Shown piece after piece: positions 35,224 through 47,289 of a stretch of DNA of 64,000 bases; position 1 is the first letter of the stretch, and each line of letters starts with the position of its first letter. The notes under the pieces were generated by a model. That model had not been told where the DNA came from, made no database searches, and saw only the letters and a list, made by a program, of their open reading frames with translations. A program made the position numbers and the translations under genes. The DNA is from Tipula vernalis. Taxonomy: Eukaryota; Arthropoda; Insecta; Diptera; Tipulidae. The stretch is from NCBI GenBank assembly GCA_958295665.1, contig OY282558.1, positions 350,715,034 through 350,779,033 of the forward strand, written 5' to 3'.

Positions 35224-35292
35224 GATCGCGGATTAGCGGATCAACGGATTAGCGGATTAACGGATTAGCGTATTAACGGATTAGCGGATTTA
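35224..35292 (+). repeat. Short tandem repeat of GGATTAGC / GGATTAAC
   Basis: About seven imperfect units of 9-10 bp (GGATTAGCGGATTAACG pattern) lie in a row. The unit differs from the insect telomere repeat TTAGG. No coding content is seen. Confidence 0.75.
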
Positions 35293-35723
35293 TCATAGTT
35301 TTTCCATATCCGCAGATTGCTTGATAAGCAAATAAAATCCTTACAACCGTAATAGATGGATTTTTGTTGGGCTTGCCAAGTTTAATTTGGCGGCCGTTAT
35401 CTACGCCTTCTTGGCCACACCGTTTTAAGTTTATATATATATACTTATCTAAACTAGTGTTGTGCAGTGTTTGCTTGCACAATATTTAATTAATTTAATA
35501 TTTTTGATACTATAATTCAAAATCCAATTTAATTTAGTTAATTATTAATTCAAGATAATAATTCTTTTATATGATGTTCAATTAAGTCTTAATCAAATTT
35601 ACATTTACTTTAAATGTTATTATCTTAACTGTTATTATTAAAACCATAAAAAAAAGGAAATTTGTGCTCAAGGTCGAATTAGTGGCATTTTCACGTGATA
35701 AACAATTTTTTTTTTTTTTTCAG

Positions 35724-35766
35724 TTTCATCGGATCGATACTGCAAGGTCTTACGGTGGAGGTTCAG
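35724..35766 (+). other. Candidate host exon, 43 bp
   Basis: It is preceded by a long pyrimidine tract ending TTTTTTCAG and followed by the strong donor CAG|GTGAGT. Base composition is more balanced than the flanks. Joined to the next candidate exon it stays open in two frames; one passes through SSDRYCKVLRWRFS. It may be coding or 5' UTR. The gene is not recognised. Confidence 0.4.
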
Positions 35767-36057
35767 GTGAGTCCCGTTAAAAAAATTTAAAAATAAAACA
35801 AATATATTTTTTTGTTGTTGTTTTGTCCAGTATTATTTAGCTCCGATTTCCTTGATAAAATTTCATTATTAACTCTGTTTATCAACTTGTTATTAACTAA
35901 ACCAAATTTCATTTATAAATTCATTATTCTTAAATAAATTAAGCAGATTCATTTATAATATAAATTATGTTCTGTTAAGTTTTTTTTTAATTGGGAAGTG
36001 ATGAAGAAAGATGTTGTGAGATGTACTGTAGGTGTGTCGATTTTTTTATATTACCAG

Positions 36058-36113
36058 TCAGAAGAACCCTACCACAGGCGAGCCGACCCCGAACTATGCG
36101 TATAAAATTGCTG
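36058..36113 (+). other. Candidate host exon, 56 bp
   Basis: It lies between the acceptor TTTTTTTATATTACCAG and the donor CTG|GTAAGAA. Its GC content is near 50 percent in very AT-rich surroundings. With the 43 bp exon upstream the total is 99 bp, a multiple of three. One open frame reads QKNPTTGEPTPNYAYKIA, the other SRPRTMRIKLL. The intervening intron would be 291 bp. The gene is unidentified, and the exons could also be UTR. Confidence 0.4.
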
Positions 36114-36369
36114 GTAAGAAAAATCACCACAATTTGCATTTATGATTGAGTGAATGATTGAACCGCTACAACATACTATCAACCTGTAATTCATACGAAA
36201 TTATGTAACCCCTTAGTTTGGTTCTTTAAGGAAAATAAAAATAAATATATTTATGTTTATTGAGCCAATATTTAAATAATTAAACAAATTTTTTATTGGT
36301 TTCGGGCTCTTTATTTAAATTTATTTTATACTTTAATTTACTTTACTTTATACATAGATTTAATCACAA

Positions 36370-37660
36370 AGAAAAAATTAACAAGTTACACACCAGTGAT
36401 CCCAAAATTATATGGCTTACGCAAAATTCACAAATCAAACATATCAATCAGACCAATTGTAAGTTCCATAGATAGTCCAACATACGCTTGATCATCATAT
36501 TTTGGCCATATTCTAAAACCTAGTGTTGGAAAAAAAAGTTCTTTCATTCAAAATTCTGAAGATTTCAAAAATAAAGTTAATAAGAGTGTTACAATTCCAC
36601 CAAATTTTCAAATAATCTTTCTAAATGTTACGTCGTTATTTACCAATGTCAACAGCCAAATTATAATAAATATTGTCAGTCAAAATTGGAGAAATATAAA
36701 GAAAAATTCAAAATCAAAATTAACGAAAGTCCAGTTTCTTTGTTTTAAATAATTCGGAATTTTCTTTTGATAACAAAATTTATAAACAAATTGTTGGCTC
36801 TCCTATGGATTCTCCAATAAGTCCCAACGTAGCAAATTTATTAATAGCAATTTAGAAATTTCAGTTTTAAACACCTTAGACCTCCAACCTTTGTTCTATT
36901 ATCGATATGTCAATGATAGATGAGGTCAATGAGGTACAAAATTGATTCATTTTTAGAAGCTTTTAATTGAAAGAATAACAGAATAAAATTTACTTTAGAA
37001 AAAGAAACAAATAACCAAATTTCATTTTTGGACATTCTGTTGATTCATGAACCAAACGGCGAAATTTCCTGTGATTGGTACCACAAAGATACTTGGATAA
37101 TTTTCCGATACTAAATTACACAATAAAAATCTTAAAATTTTAAAAGATACATTATTTCGCAATCAATATCCTGAAAAATTAATAAATAACATAATTTGGA
37201 AACAAAGGCATTTTCACATACATAAATCCTGTTTCTCGGCCAGAAAATGAAACCGCAAATTATTTAGCCATTCCTTATTTTAAAAATCTTTACGAAAAAA
37301 TAAAAGAATATTTCCAAAAATTATAACTTCAAAATTGTAGGACGGGCAGCCACAAGTTTAAACAAAAAATGGTTTTCTAAAATTGAAAATAGCATACCTT
37401 TAAAGAAACAATCAAATGTTGCCTACCAGGTCCAATGTAGTTGCAACGCTACTTATATAGGGCAGACTAAACAATTTTTGTCAATAAATGTTGAAATTTC
37501 AAGCTCTAGTGCACTCTCCCGACATTTGAAAGACACAAACCACCAAATCAGTTTAAATAATATCAAAATTCTAGATAAACAAACCAATTTGGGACAAAGT
37601 CCCAAAAAAAAAAAAAAATAACTCGTGAATCGTGTGATCCAGAAAGTATACGGTAAATAA
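36370..37660 (+). pseudogene. Penelope-like retroelement relic (RT plus GIY-YIG)
   Basis: RT blocks run in order: [12 protein letters not shown] (about 36398-36433), then [15 protein letters not shown], the Penelope-type fingers motif. SPISP-like sequence (about 36806) and YYRYVNDR (about 36895-36920) follow, with Asn replacing the first Asp of YVDD. Then comes an ISFLDI-type block (about 37020) and the GIY-YIG endonuclease part with CNATYIGQTKQFL (about 37444-37483) and LSRHLKDTNHQISLNN (about 37516-37562). Many frame changes and stops occur. The RT-to-GIY-YIG order identifies the class, in which the endonuclease nicks the target for primed reverse transcription. Confidence 0.85.
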
Positions 37661-38955
37661 ATTTGATAAGAGATGGTGTTATTAAAATGTCAAGTTTTGA
37701 TTTTTTACATTTTATACATACGTAATGCAGAAAAAAAACTTTATGTAAACTACACACTTTTAGGTGTGAAAAACTGTGTAAATTACAGAGTGTAATTTAC
37801 CCGTCCAGTAAAAAATGTACCAATCACCCTAAACAAGAAAAATTGGTAGTTTTTAATCTTGGTATGTATCTGGTTATACCCTCAAATAGAACATACAAAA
37901 AATGTTTAGAACACAATCGATGTCCGTGCCTTTCCGAGAGAGTGATAAAGACTGTAAAAATTGTTTTTTTAAATATAAATAAAAATCAGAAGTAGAGTCT
38001 TGAAATTGTAGCTAAGGAAATTATAAACATTTTAGTTGTACGACTGGTGACCGGCTTAGTGCTGTGGAAACCGATGAAATCGGTTTAAAATCTGGATAAT
38101 TAGATAATTTTAAACTGACTGTAAACCATCCGAAATGGTGACTTTCCTAAACATCTAGATTTGTGGACTTGCAACAAACAGACCTTACGAGCTTTAAGAA
38201 CATAATCAATGAGGTGAAAACATAACAACCAGTTTTATCAAAATAAAGTGGAAAGTAGAATAAAAAATCAACTTTCAGTTTCTGGGGGGTCGACAATTAA
38301 TAATACATTTTCATGAAGAACCAAAATTCGAAGTACTCATTATCGAAACCAGACATGATGTGGATAAAATATTGCAAAAATATTAACAACTTCAAAACAA
38401 CAGAAATAAATACACTAATCAAAGTACAACAATAACTAAACGAACACCTGAAAATTTAAATTAGGCTAGATACCACTTGGCTTATTCTTAATTGTAAGCC
38501 CCGAATGAAATTGAAATTTGGCGCTAACATTTCAGAACATTTTAGTCTGATCTTATACTTCTGTATCTGTCTAACCCGGATTTCATATATTATTAACACA
38601 CCCAATCTGGCATAGCTTGGCCGTCTAAGAGTATGTGACCAGAAAAATTAAACATGTTTTAAACATGTTAATCCTTTTTAAAATTATTTTCCAGCGCTTC
38701 GGTAGTACTTTCTCGCAAAGATAATCGAGGATCTTGATCTTATTATGTTATTTGCATTTTCAATTTTCCAATTTTTTCAAAACTTTGAAAACAATTAAGA
38801 AATGTAAAGGAATGTATATTCCAAACCATCACTTTCGATATTTTCTATTATTTACAGGGAGAGGAGACATTTAAATTCAGACAGATTAATAACTGGAAAA
38901 CGAGCAATTAGAAAATATAAGAAAACATAAGAGGCTGAACCCTCACGAGGTGATC
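37661..38955. other. Non-coding DNA after the Penelope-like relic
   Basis: It may include the element's 3' region (a stretch with GTACGACTGGTGACCGGC near 38039). A small inverted pair, AAACATGTTTTAAACATGTT, lies near 38650-38670. No gene is supported. Confidence 0.4.
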
Positions 38956-38959
38956 AGAA

Positions 38960-40560
38960 CATCGGTTTTGAAAATTAATTCAAATCCTAATTCAATCTCT
39001 AACTGAACCTCTAAGCTCAATCATCAACTTAACCTACACTTCAAATGACCAAATCAACCGCCAGCCCAACCCTCAACTTAACCACCAATTGCACACCAAA
39101 TCAACTTTCAAATCTACCCTTAACCTAACTGCCAAATCAACCAGCAAAAAATTCTCCAACCGAACGTTTTACACAACCCCAATGCAAGCTAACTAAACTC
39201 TAACTCAACTTCAACTTAACTTAACTCGATCCAAACCTCAACCCACTATTAAACTTCACACTCAATGGCCAACTAAATTCCGAAATCAACTCGTTTCGAA
39301 ATCTAGAAGTGTGTTTGAAATCAACTCAAATCACCTTAACCTAACCTTCTACTAAATCATCAACTTGATCCTAAATTAATCCCAAACCGAACCCCTCACT
39401 GAAATCAAACACAACTTCAACTCAAACCTTCATATAACTCAACCTTCACTCAACCTTCAACTCAATTCTAACAGAACCCTCAACTTAACCCCAAATTCAA
39501 CGTTCAGCTCAATCCTTAAATCAACAAGGTTCGAAAAAAGCATGCGTATATGAACTCAACTTCAACCAACCTTCAACCCACGACTGAATCTCCCCCCCCC
39601 CCTATAATCCCAATTCAACACGGCTCGACAAAAATGGAATCCTCAACGCAGCCGTCAACTAAATACGGTCCCAGAAACTACATGCGTACATGAACTGAAC
39701 TCAGAACGAATCAAGCTGATTTCTCAAATGTCGGCTGAATGTCGGTTGAGTTACCCAAACCTAATGAACCCCAACTCGACCACAAATTCAGTCCTTAACT
39801 CAACTTCTAACTCAATGTTCTTCTCAATCCCTAAATCAACATGTTTATTTATTTATTTATTTATTTATTTATAGTATTTATAAATAATTTAGTAACATGG
39901 TCCGAAAAAATATATGTATACACAAACTTCTCACTAAATCTCAACTAAACCCTAACTCAGCCAACCCTAACTTGATTCCAACCCTCAATCCAATCCTAAA
40001 AAACCACTTAAACCGATACGTTCCGAAAACGGCATGTCTCTATGAACTAACATGATCCTGACTCAACCTTTAACTTAACCTCCACCTCAACCCTCAACCT
40101 TGCTCCAATCTCAACTATCTACAATCCTCAACGAAACTACATTCATACAAGAACTTAACTCAAAACAACTCAAGCTAAGTTCCAACTCAACCCTCAATAT
40201 AACCCTAAATAAATTCCCAACTTATAACCACTGACTTTTCCTCAACATGGTCTTAAAAATTACATGCGGGCATGAACTCAACTCAAGCTAACTCTAATTC
40301 ACCTGTAAATTCAACACACAAATAAACCACAGTGGAACTGCCACGAAACCATAACTCAACCCCAACCCAAACGCAACTCAACCCTGACTCAACCCGTAAT
40401 TACTCAACTCAACCGCAAACTCAAAGCCCAACTCAACCTCAAACCAGCATATATAAAAAATTGTAAAACTGCAACTCAACTCCAACTCAACCTCAATTCA
40501 ACCCGCCAATGGAACCCAAGTCAACTGCACTAAATGCCCAACTCATTCATCAAACCAGCA
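38960..40560 (+). repeat. Degenerate CTCAAC-rich satellite, plus orientation
   Basis: About 1.6 kb is dominated by words such as AACTCAACC, CCTCAACT, AACCTCAAC and CCAACTCAAC. It is rich in C and A and poor in G on this strand. An ATTT run (about 39842-39871) and a C run (39591-39602) interrupt it. ACATGCGTACATGAACTC-like phrases recur (about 39681, 40262), hinting at a higher-order unit near 550 bp. It is not coding. Confidence 0.7.
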
Positions 40561-41109
40561 TATATAAACAATGGGTCAACGTAGTGATATCACCAAGTGG
40601 TTTTGGCTCAATTTATATGGCAGGTATCCGATCCTCTTGACGTATAGCTTCCACAAAAGCTTTTCAATTATACGACTTGATAACAGAAGCAGGGAAAAAT
40701 CCAAATCGGACTTCAGTTCTGCACCAATGGTACAGACAGATGTCCAGACAGACGAACGGACATTTTTTTTGATTTTACTCATTTAGGGACTTTCAAAACG
40801 TCTAGAAAAGGTTTTGAACCAATAGAATTGTTGGTCAATTTTTACAGGATTTCAATAACTTTGGTCCTTTCGAAGTGAACTTAAATCTAAACTCAATATT
40901 TGCATTAATTCAAATTAAACACTTACCACTAAAATTGACTGTCTTTATTGATATAGAAAAAGCCGTGTAAGCCCACCTTTATATTTTGTTTTATAGTCCT
41001 AAAAAGCAAAAAAAAAATGTTCATCCATCTATCTGGATGTCTATAGACGTAAGGATATCTGTATCGACCCTGATTTGGATTTTTTTCGCCAATCTGTTTC
41101 TAAGGTCTG
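40561..41109. other. Spacer inside the satellite region
   Basis: This segment divides the two opposite orientations of the CTCAAC satellite. It contains GACAGATGTCCAGACAGACG (about 40737-40756) and AT-rich DNA. Short frames on both strands at 40571-40786 are not convincing genes. Confidence 0.4.
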
Positions 41110-41695
41110 GGTTGGATTGAGTTGGGTATTGAGTTTAAGGTTGAGTTATTTTTTGTGGTCAAGTATGATGCTAAGTTGAGGTTTAGTGAAGGGTTCAGTC
41201 AGGGACTTAAGTGATCGACTCGACCGACTCGTTAATTCGGGGGTTAGATTAAGTTGAGTTCATGTAAGTAATTAGGAAAAATTTTTTGCTTAACAGTTAT
41301 TGCACCTTATTGAAACCACAAAACATTTGTTTGTGGTTTCAATAAGGTGCTGTAACGTTTAAATAAGAATTTTTCTTAATTACTTATAGTGGAATCGAAG
41401 GCGACTCAAGTATATAACAACTTTTGAGTTCACGTAACTTTGCATTTTTCCAGCCTTGTTAATTTAGTGATTGAGTTGAGCGTTGAGTTTGTTGTTGAGT
41501 TGACGGTTGAGCTAGGGATGAACTAAAGTTGAGTTGGAGTTGATTTTGCGCGTGAGTTGAAGTTTGCTTGAGGGTTGATTTGGTGATTGAGTTGGGGATC
41601 GCATTGGAATTGAGTTGTTAGTTGATTTGGTGGTTTAGTTGGAGATTGAGTTCGGGTTGCGTAAGGGCTTAGGGGGTTCAGTTTCGTGAGTTTTC
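41110..41695 (-). repeat. CTCAAC satellite, inverted orientation
   Basis: GTTGAGTTG, GGTTGAGTT and TTGAGTTGAG words dominate. These are the complement of the 38.96-40.56 kb satellite. Together the two blocks form a loose inverted pair about 0.55 kb apart. A hairpin element (41265-41386) is inserted in it. Confidence 0.65.
41265..41386. repeat. 122 bp hairpin, MITE-like
   Basis: The arms begin TAAGTAATTA and end TAATTACTTA. The centre has CACCTTATTGAAACCACAAA, then its complement after a few bases. The stem is about 58 bp with a few mismatches and a tiny loop. It lies inside the inverted CTCAAC satellite. Confidence 0.8.
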
Positions 41696-41809
41696 AGCCC
41701 TTTATATTTTAATCTTGCAAATATGTGAACGCTAGCTTATGTGTTAGGAAAGGTCGGCTATGCGTAATTCACTTGCGTTAAATTTAAAGATACAGATTCT
41801 GCGAGAACA

Positions 41810-42104
41810 TAAACTAAGCACAATGCGTGGGTGGTTGAAAATCAAAATAAGCTGGATGAAATGATAAAAGATGCAAATAATGTAATCGAGTGGCAAGACG
41901 TTTACGATGAGGAGGAGGTTGGAATGCAGAATTCAGTGAACCGGAGTTTAAATTAAAAGAATGGGTTAAAAATAGAAACGAAAAAGGTTTAAGAGTAACG
42001 ATAACACAACGAGAGCAGTACCTATTAAAAAGGGTTTTAAGGTCGAAATTTAAAAAAAATTCAAAGCAACAGCCAGGACGGTTAAGTCAGTTTAACAACC
42101 GATA
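41810..42104 (+). pseudogene. Unrecognised coding relic
   Basis: One frame gives WVVENQNKLDEMIKDANN and QDVYDEEEVGM. After a shift another gives LKEWVKNRNEKGLRVTITQR and SKQQPGRLSQFNNR ending at a stop. The charged, helix-like composition differs from its AT-rich surroundings. The family is unknown; a transposon gag or DNA-binding protein is possible. Confidence 0.3.
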
Positions 42105-42744
42105 AAATTAATTTGAAATGGAAATTACGACCTTAAACTATAAGTTTTACATTTTTAAAATTTACTAAACTATTTGTTTTAAACTTTCTAATAAAAAGTG
42201 CTTAACAGTTCAAAAATCTCTAGTTATAAAATGTATATTTTAGAAGAAAATGATTCTTATAAAATTGGTTTGCTTTCAAGTAGAATAAAATTCTGTATAT
42301 AAAAATATAGGTTTACATTTGAAAACAGTGACCTTGAATTCACCTTGAAAAGGTAAATGTATCAAGCTGTATACTAATGGAACATCCCCAGAGGCTTTTC
42401 AGAAAAATCAGAAAAATCAAAATATTTGTAACTTTTATTAAAAAATATTCGGCGGATATTTTATTAAAAAACATCTCCATAATATCTATATAAATGCAGG
42501 CTTACAATGTGAAGAATTTTTAAAAGTTTCAAATCTTCATAAACCGGGTTTGCAAAAATGAACAATTGAAGAGAGTAAATAGATCAAGAATAATTAAAAA
42601 ATTGTAAATCTTTAAGTTTTAAAAAATCGAGTTACTAAAATTCTGTAACTTGCGATAAGCATTTTAAAATTTTTTTTTTCAGATTTCAAATTTTGAAATT
42701 TTTCAAAATTCGTATGTATAAATCATTTCAAATAAAGTTTTAAA

Positions 42745-42813
42745 ACATTGTGTAAGAGTTATAGTAGCAACATTATGTGAACAACACTTGCTACTATAAC
42801 TCTTACACAATGT
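42745..42813. repeat. 69 bp hairpin with 26 bp perfect arms
   Basis: ACATTGTGTAAGAGTTATAG (42745 on) is inverted to 42813, with a 17-base loop. It lies 15 bp before a larger palindrome. Confidence 0.85.
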
Positions 42814-42828
42814 TCTGTGTGTGATATA

Positions 42829-43042
42829 TACTAAAGATACATGTTAAACCGAAAGTGGTCTGACTAAAAATGTCCGAGATAAATTCAACATGTAAACGGC
42901 GGCTTGACTGAAAGCAAAGATTATTAACAAGAATATCTTCTTGTTAATAATCTTTGCTTTCAGTTAAGCCGCCCTGTACACGTTGAATTTATCTCGGACG
43001 TTTTCAGTCAGACCACTTTCGGTTTAACATGTATCTTTAGTA
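42829..43042. repeat. 214 bp near-perfect palindrome
   Basis: The arms of about 105 bp start TACTAAAGATACATGTTAAA and meet at TTAACAAGAATATCTTCTTG. There are about eight mismatches overall (for example ACTAAAAATGTCC against GGACGTTTTCAGT). There is no frame. The flanking TA at both ends suits a Tc1/mariner-type target, so it may be a fold-back MITE. Confidence 0.85.
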
Positions 43043-45194
43043 ATAATTCTTTACTCAGTGCTTCTCGGCCCATTCGAAAATAGGAAATAATAAAACACAA
43101 ACAACACAAAATCAGAATTAACCTAAAACCTGATCCACCCTAATGGCGTGATATTATTTTAAAGGGGTTTCATAGTAATTTGGTATTAAGATTTATATAC
43201 GACCTTCAATACCAAGAGAATTTTGATTACTCAGCAATAAATCCGATTTTATTAAAGCAATTCACAAATAATGTATCGATCAACATAGCGTTGAAATTTC
43301 AATGAAATGTCCATAATATTTCATTTAAAATTTACAATTCCTTATTACACGGTAATCTATTCATTTTGATCTTAAAGACATCTATCATCGTTGAAATTTT
43401 GAAGGGGACATTACCTATCAACAAATTTATACTTATTACTCCTTTTGTTAAAGTGACCCTCACGCAATGCTCTAATTGACTTCAAATTTTGTGAACAGGT
43501 AATGAAAACATTTATCATCAAAATAAAAGAAAAATCGTCGGTACTGAAACTGCTTCTATTGTCGACTCAAATGAACCCAAGTTAACGCAAACTGCTTATT
43601 TCTAAAATTTATCTTTGTATAAATTTCGACCAAAACTATCAATATTTGTGAGAATCAACACAAAACTTGTTAAAATGTATGACTGGAAGGACGGAAAGAC
43701 TGAGACGAGATTTTTTAATCGATGTTTTGGAGTCATGATAACCTAATTCGTCGAGAAATGTGAAAATCTGGAACAACAGTTTTTACGCGATTGCAATGCT
43801 TAACCAATATATGTAACTTCGTTATTGTGTGAAAAGTATAAATTCAAGTTAGGTAAATATAAGTAATAATATTTCTTTGTTTTTCATTTGATTTGAGTAA
43901 GTAAAAACCACATTTCTGTAATAAGCAACCGCATTTCGTAAACCAACGCTAGCCCTAAACTAATAGTGCCAATTAACATCGATAATTTTTTTTATTTATT
44001 ATAAAACAAATGACAAAAATTTTCTTATCTATACAATTTTTTGTATGTACTCCTCCTCTACTAAAAGTTTGTAATCAGTTTAGATAAATTATATTTTTTG
44101 TTTGCTTTTGGGTTTAAAGAAAATGTTAGAAAATTGTGAGAAAGAAAAGGCAACAATTATAAGACATAACCATAAAAAAAACTTATAGCAATAAAAATAA
44201 TCGAAATTTTCTTATTGATTATACACGAGAGTGTACAATAGTAAATTGATTGTTATTTGTGTACTCTGAGATCTGATAATAAAATAAAATAAAATTTGTC
44301 ATTTTGACTGTGTTGTTGCCGCATTATAGTATTATTGATATGTAGGTACCTAAAAAGATCATTTTTTCCATTTACATATCTGGCTGTTATTTTTATTGTT
44401 TATCTATCGATATATTTAACTTTTATGTAATTTTATATTTAATCGGTGTTTCGAAGAAATTTTTAAACGCCAGCTTTTACTTTAAGTTTTGTTCGTAAGT
44501 AAATATTCCTTGATATATAGCTTTTGATAAATTTTCCAAATTAATGTCTTTTTGACCTTAGTATTTAATATAATACTAATTAACCGCATTTCTTGAGGTT
44601 AGCGAATCGGTATTTCCCATTGAAAGCAACAACAAAAATCGAGCAAGATTTGGTTTAGGATTTCTCTGTTCTTCCAAGAAAATGATTTGATCCGGATCAG
44701 GTCAAACGCCAAAGAAATTCAGCTTATGAAATTATTGGCATACTCCATAAAATATCTGTAAAATTGTTCAAATTTATAAATATTTGGAATTATCTATAAA
44801 ATACAATAATAATAATATTTAATAATTAATATCTCTCTCATCACATTATTTATTAGGTTACCATTTAAAAACCAAAGAAATTTGAAAAACACATTTTTGT
44901 TGTGAATCAAATGTTTCTATTAACCCTTTGATTCACTCAAATTAGATGCCGCGCTTTTTTGGGGCAATGTTATTTTGGGATATATTGAGAAAAGAAATTC
45001 ACATTTTCAAGTTTCCGATTTTCCAGAATCTTAGTTTTAGAATTAGCTTCCTCGCACAATTGTTGACAAATTTTCGGAATAGATGCAAATTTTATCATTT
45101 TAATTAATCAAAATAAAAATAAATAATTTACTAGCCGTTATAAATAAAATAAAAAAGATTATTTTACCCTGCGTACTGGACCGGATTTTGACTT
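43043..45194. other. AT-rich non-coding DNA
   Basis: Nothing beyond short frames could be supported in this 2.1 kb. Confidence 0.45.
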
Positions 45195-45266
45195 CTAAAA
45201 TGTTACGATATTTCTTTTTCATTACAAATTCGAATAGGAAGCGGGGAAATAAAATAATATAACATA

Positions 45267-46769
45267 CAGCAACTAAATCGACTAAAACCTCCGCGGGTAC
45301 AAAACGACATATTTTTTTAAAATGGCTTAACCGATTTTCGTAAAACAACTTTTTTGACAGCTCAGTATTTTATCTTTACAACGACACCTTTATCATTAAA
45401 ATCTATATAGTATTTTTCAAATTAAAGCAATCGTAGCAAAATGCAATGTTTAAGTGAAAACAATTGGCGTCAGCACGCCTCCTGTATAATACCAAGTTGA
45501 CCTATATTTGCCATCAGTCACTTATCAGACATTGACCTGAACAAATCTCTACCAGTTTCATTCATTGTTTCCTCAAAATCATGGATACTGCTCCAGAAAG
45601 AGCCGCACAAGTTGTTGCTTTATTGCAAGAAGGACGCAATCAACGAGAGGTCGCTCGTCAGCTAAACATAAGCCAATCTGCTGTCTCAAGGGTTTCGAGA
45701 AGGAAACTGATACCTTTAATCGGAGAGCACATACCTGATTTATCGTCCTAACTCCAATGCGAAATAGACATCTCACGGGCGTTGATGTGCAGCAGGAGCT
45801 AAGACAAGTTCGAGATGTAGCTGTTAGTCCATCGACAGTAAGAAGACGCTTGAAGGAAACCAACCTCACTCCAACACGGCCCGCTAGAGGTTCAAATTTG
45901 ACAGCATGCCACCGCAAAGAGCGAGTCAAATTTGCTAGCGAATATATCAATAGGAGCATCGAGCAATGGAGGCCCGTTCTATTAACTGAAGAGTGCAGAA
46001 TGTGTATCCATGGTAGTGATAGGGGAGAAGGGTTTACCGACGATCAGGAGAGCGATTTTCGCAGCGAGTGGTTGCCATATCGCTTAAAGGAAAAGCAGAT
46101 CTTGATTTCTTACCTGGTGGAGGCCATAGAATAGGTCTGACCGCTGAACGATATATCGAGGACATTCTCTTGGATCAAGTAGTGCTCTACGCAGGATATA
46201 TAGGAGAAATTTTCATATTGATGCATGACAATGCCCGGTGTCACACAGCTCGAACCACTCGGCAGTTCATGGATAAGGTTGGACTCGAGACGATGAGGTG
46301 GCTAGCCCTCAGTCCAGACATGAATCCAATTAAACATTTATGGGAAGAACTAAAATGGAGGGTCCGAGCCAGAAATCCGGTACCATCTAACATCAGTGAC
46401 CTCAAGATTGCATTGGATGAGGAGTGGGGTGCGATCCCCCAAATCTTTGTAAGACCGCATGCGATCCGTTGTAGTTGTAGACGCAAGAGGGGGTAATACT
46501 AAATATTAACCAATAAAATTGTTTCTGTTTTGCTTGAATTTTTTGTTGTAATTTAAATTTAAATAAATTTAAATTTAAATTTAAATAACGCCAATATTTT
46601 TTCTCATAATCATCAATTTTGGTGTCGTTTTCATTCAAAATTCATTATAAAAAAGGACTGAACCATGTTTCATGAAAACAGTGTCATTTTAAAGTAAAAT
46701 ATCAGACTTTCGAAAAAAAAAATTTTTTTGTGAAAATCGCTTGTAAGGTTTAAGTCGATTTAGTTGCTC
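45267..46769 (+). mobile_element. Tc1-like element with long imperfect terminal repeats
   Basis: The left end (from 45267, after TA) begins CAGCAACTAAATCGACTAAA. The right end (to 46769) is the complement of GAGCAACTAAATCGACTTAA. Similarity extends about 130-150 bp inward (CCGATTTTC, TATTTTA, ACGACACC). The right-hand TA is lost. The element sits inside a repeat whose empty copy lies at 28.2 kb. Confidence 0.8.
45581..46496 (+). pseudogene. Tc1-like transposase, inactivated
   Basis: The start is MDTAPERAAQVVALLQEGRN, followed by the first helix-turn-helix (REVARQLNISQSAVSRV). After a frame change the second DNA-binding part (45757-46134) has VSPSTVRRRLKETNLTPTRP. The first catalytic position reads LLTEECR, where the family has TDESR, so Asp is Glu. 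A third frame (46068-46496) has HDNARCHTARTTRQFM, with the second Asp, and SPDMNPIKHLWEELK, where NPIE has become NPIK, so the catalytic Glu is Lys. It has a near full-length order of about 300 residues. Two frame shifts plus two catalytic changes show it is inactive. Confidence 0.92.
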
Positions 46770-47285
46770 GGAAGCGTATTTGTTCGTTGCAGAATCGGGG
46801 CGAATATCTAACAGAAGACTTCGATATAAGCGCAATTGTGGTAATTCAAAGTATGTAGTAGTATGGGTTTATAATCTCGAATGAAGTTTGATTATGATTC
46901 GATGTTTCACTAAAAATCCGATTAGGCACAGTGGTATTTAAGTTAAATGTCGCCACACGCCAATAAATATCTTTATTAGACGTATACAAATCAATTTGTC
47001 TGTATTTTGTATAATTTCAATTTTGACAATTTCTAAAACCGGTCCCACCATGTTCAACAAGTTATGAATTGTTTCAGTGGTTTCATCTGGAATTTAATCT
47101 GATTCACAATATTCTCATCATTTTCACGTATTAATAGCGATGAGTTATCGGCTTATCGTCAATAGTGTGTATTACCCTAAATATGATATGTACACAAATG
47201 ACAATATCATTCTAAAATTCTTATAAAACCATTCTAATGAGAAATATAGTTATATTCGTGTTATCTATTGACTCAACAAAACAAC
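46770..47285. other. Right flank of the Tc1 insertion and spacer
   Basis: The first 40 bp continue the dispersed repeat (CGTTGCAGAATCGGGGCG). The remainder is AT-rich without a gene. Confidence 0.45.
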
Positions 47286-47289
47286 ACAC

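Noticed and set aside
35224..35292. Interstitial telomere repeat
   Set aside because: The GGATTAGC/GGATTAAC unit is not the insect TTAGG repeat.
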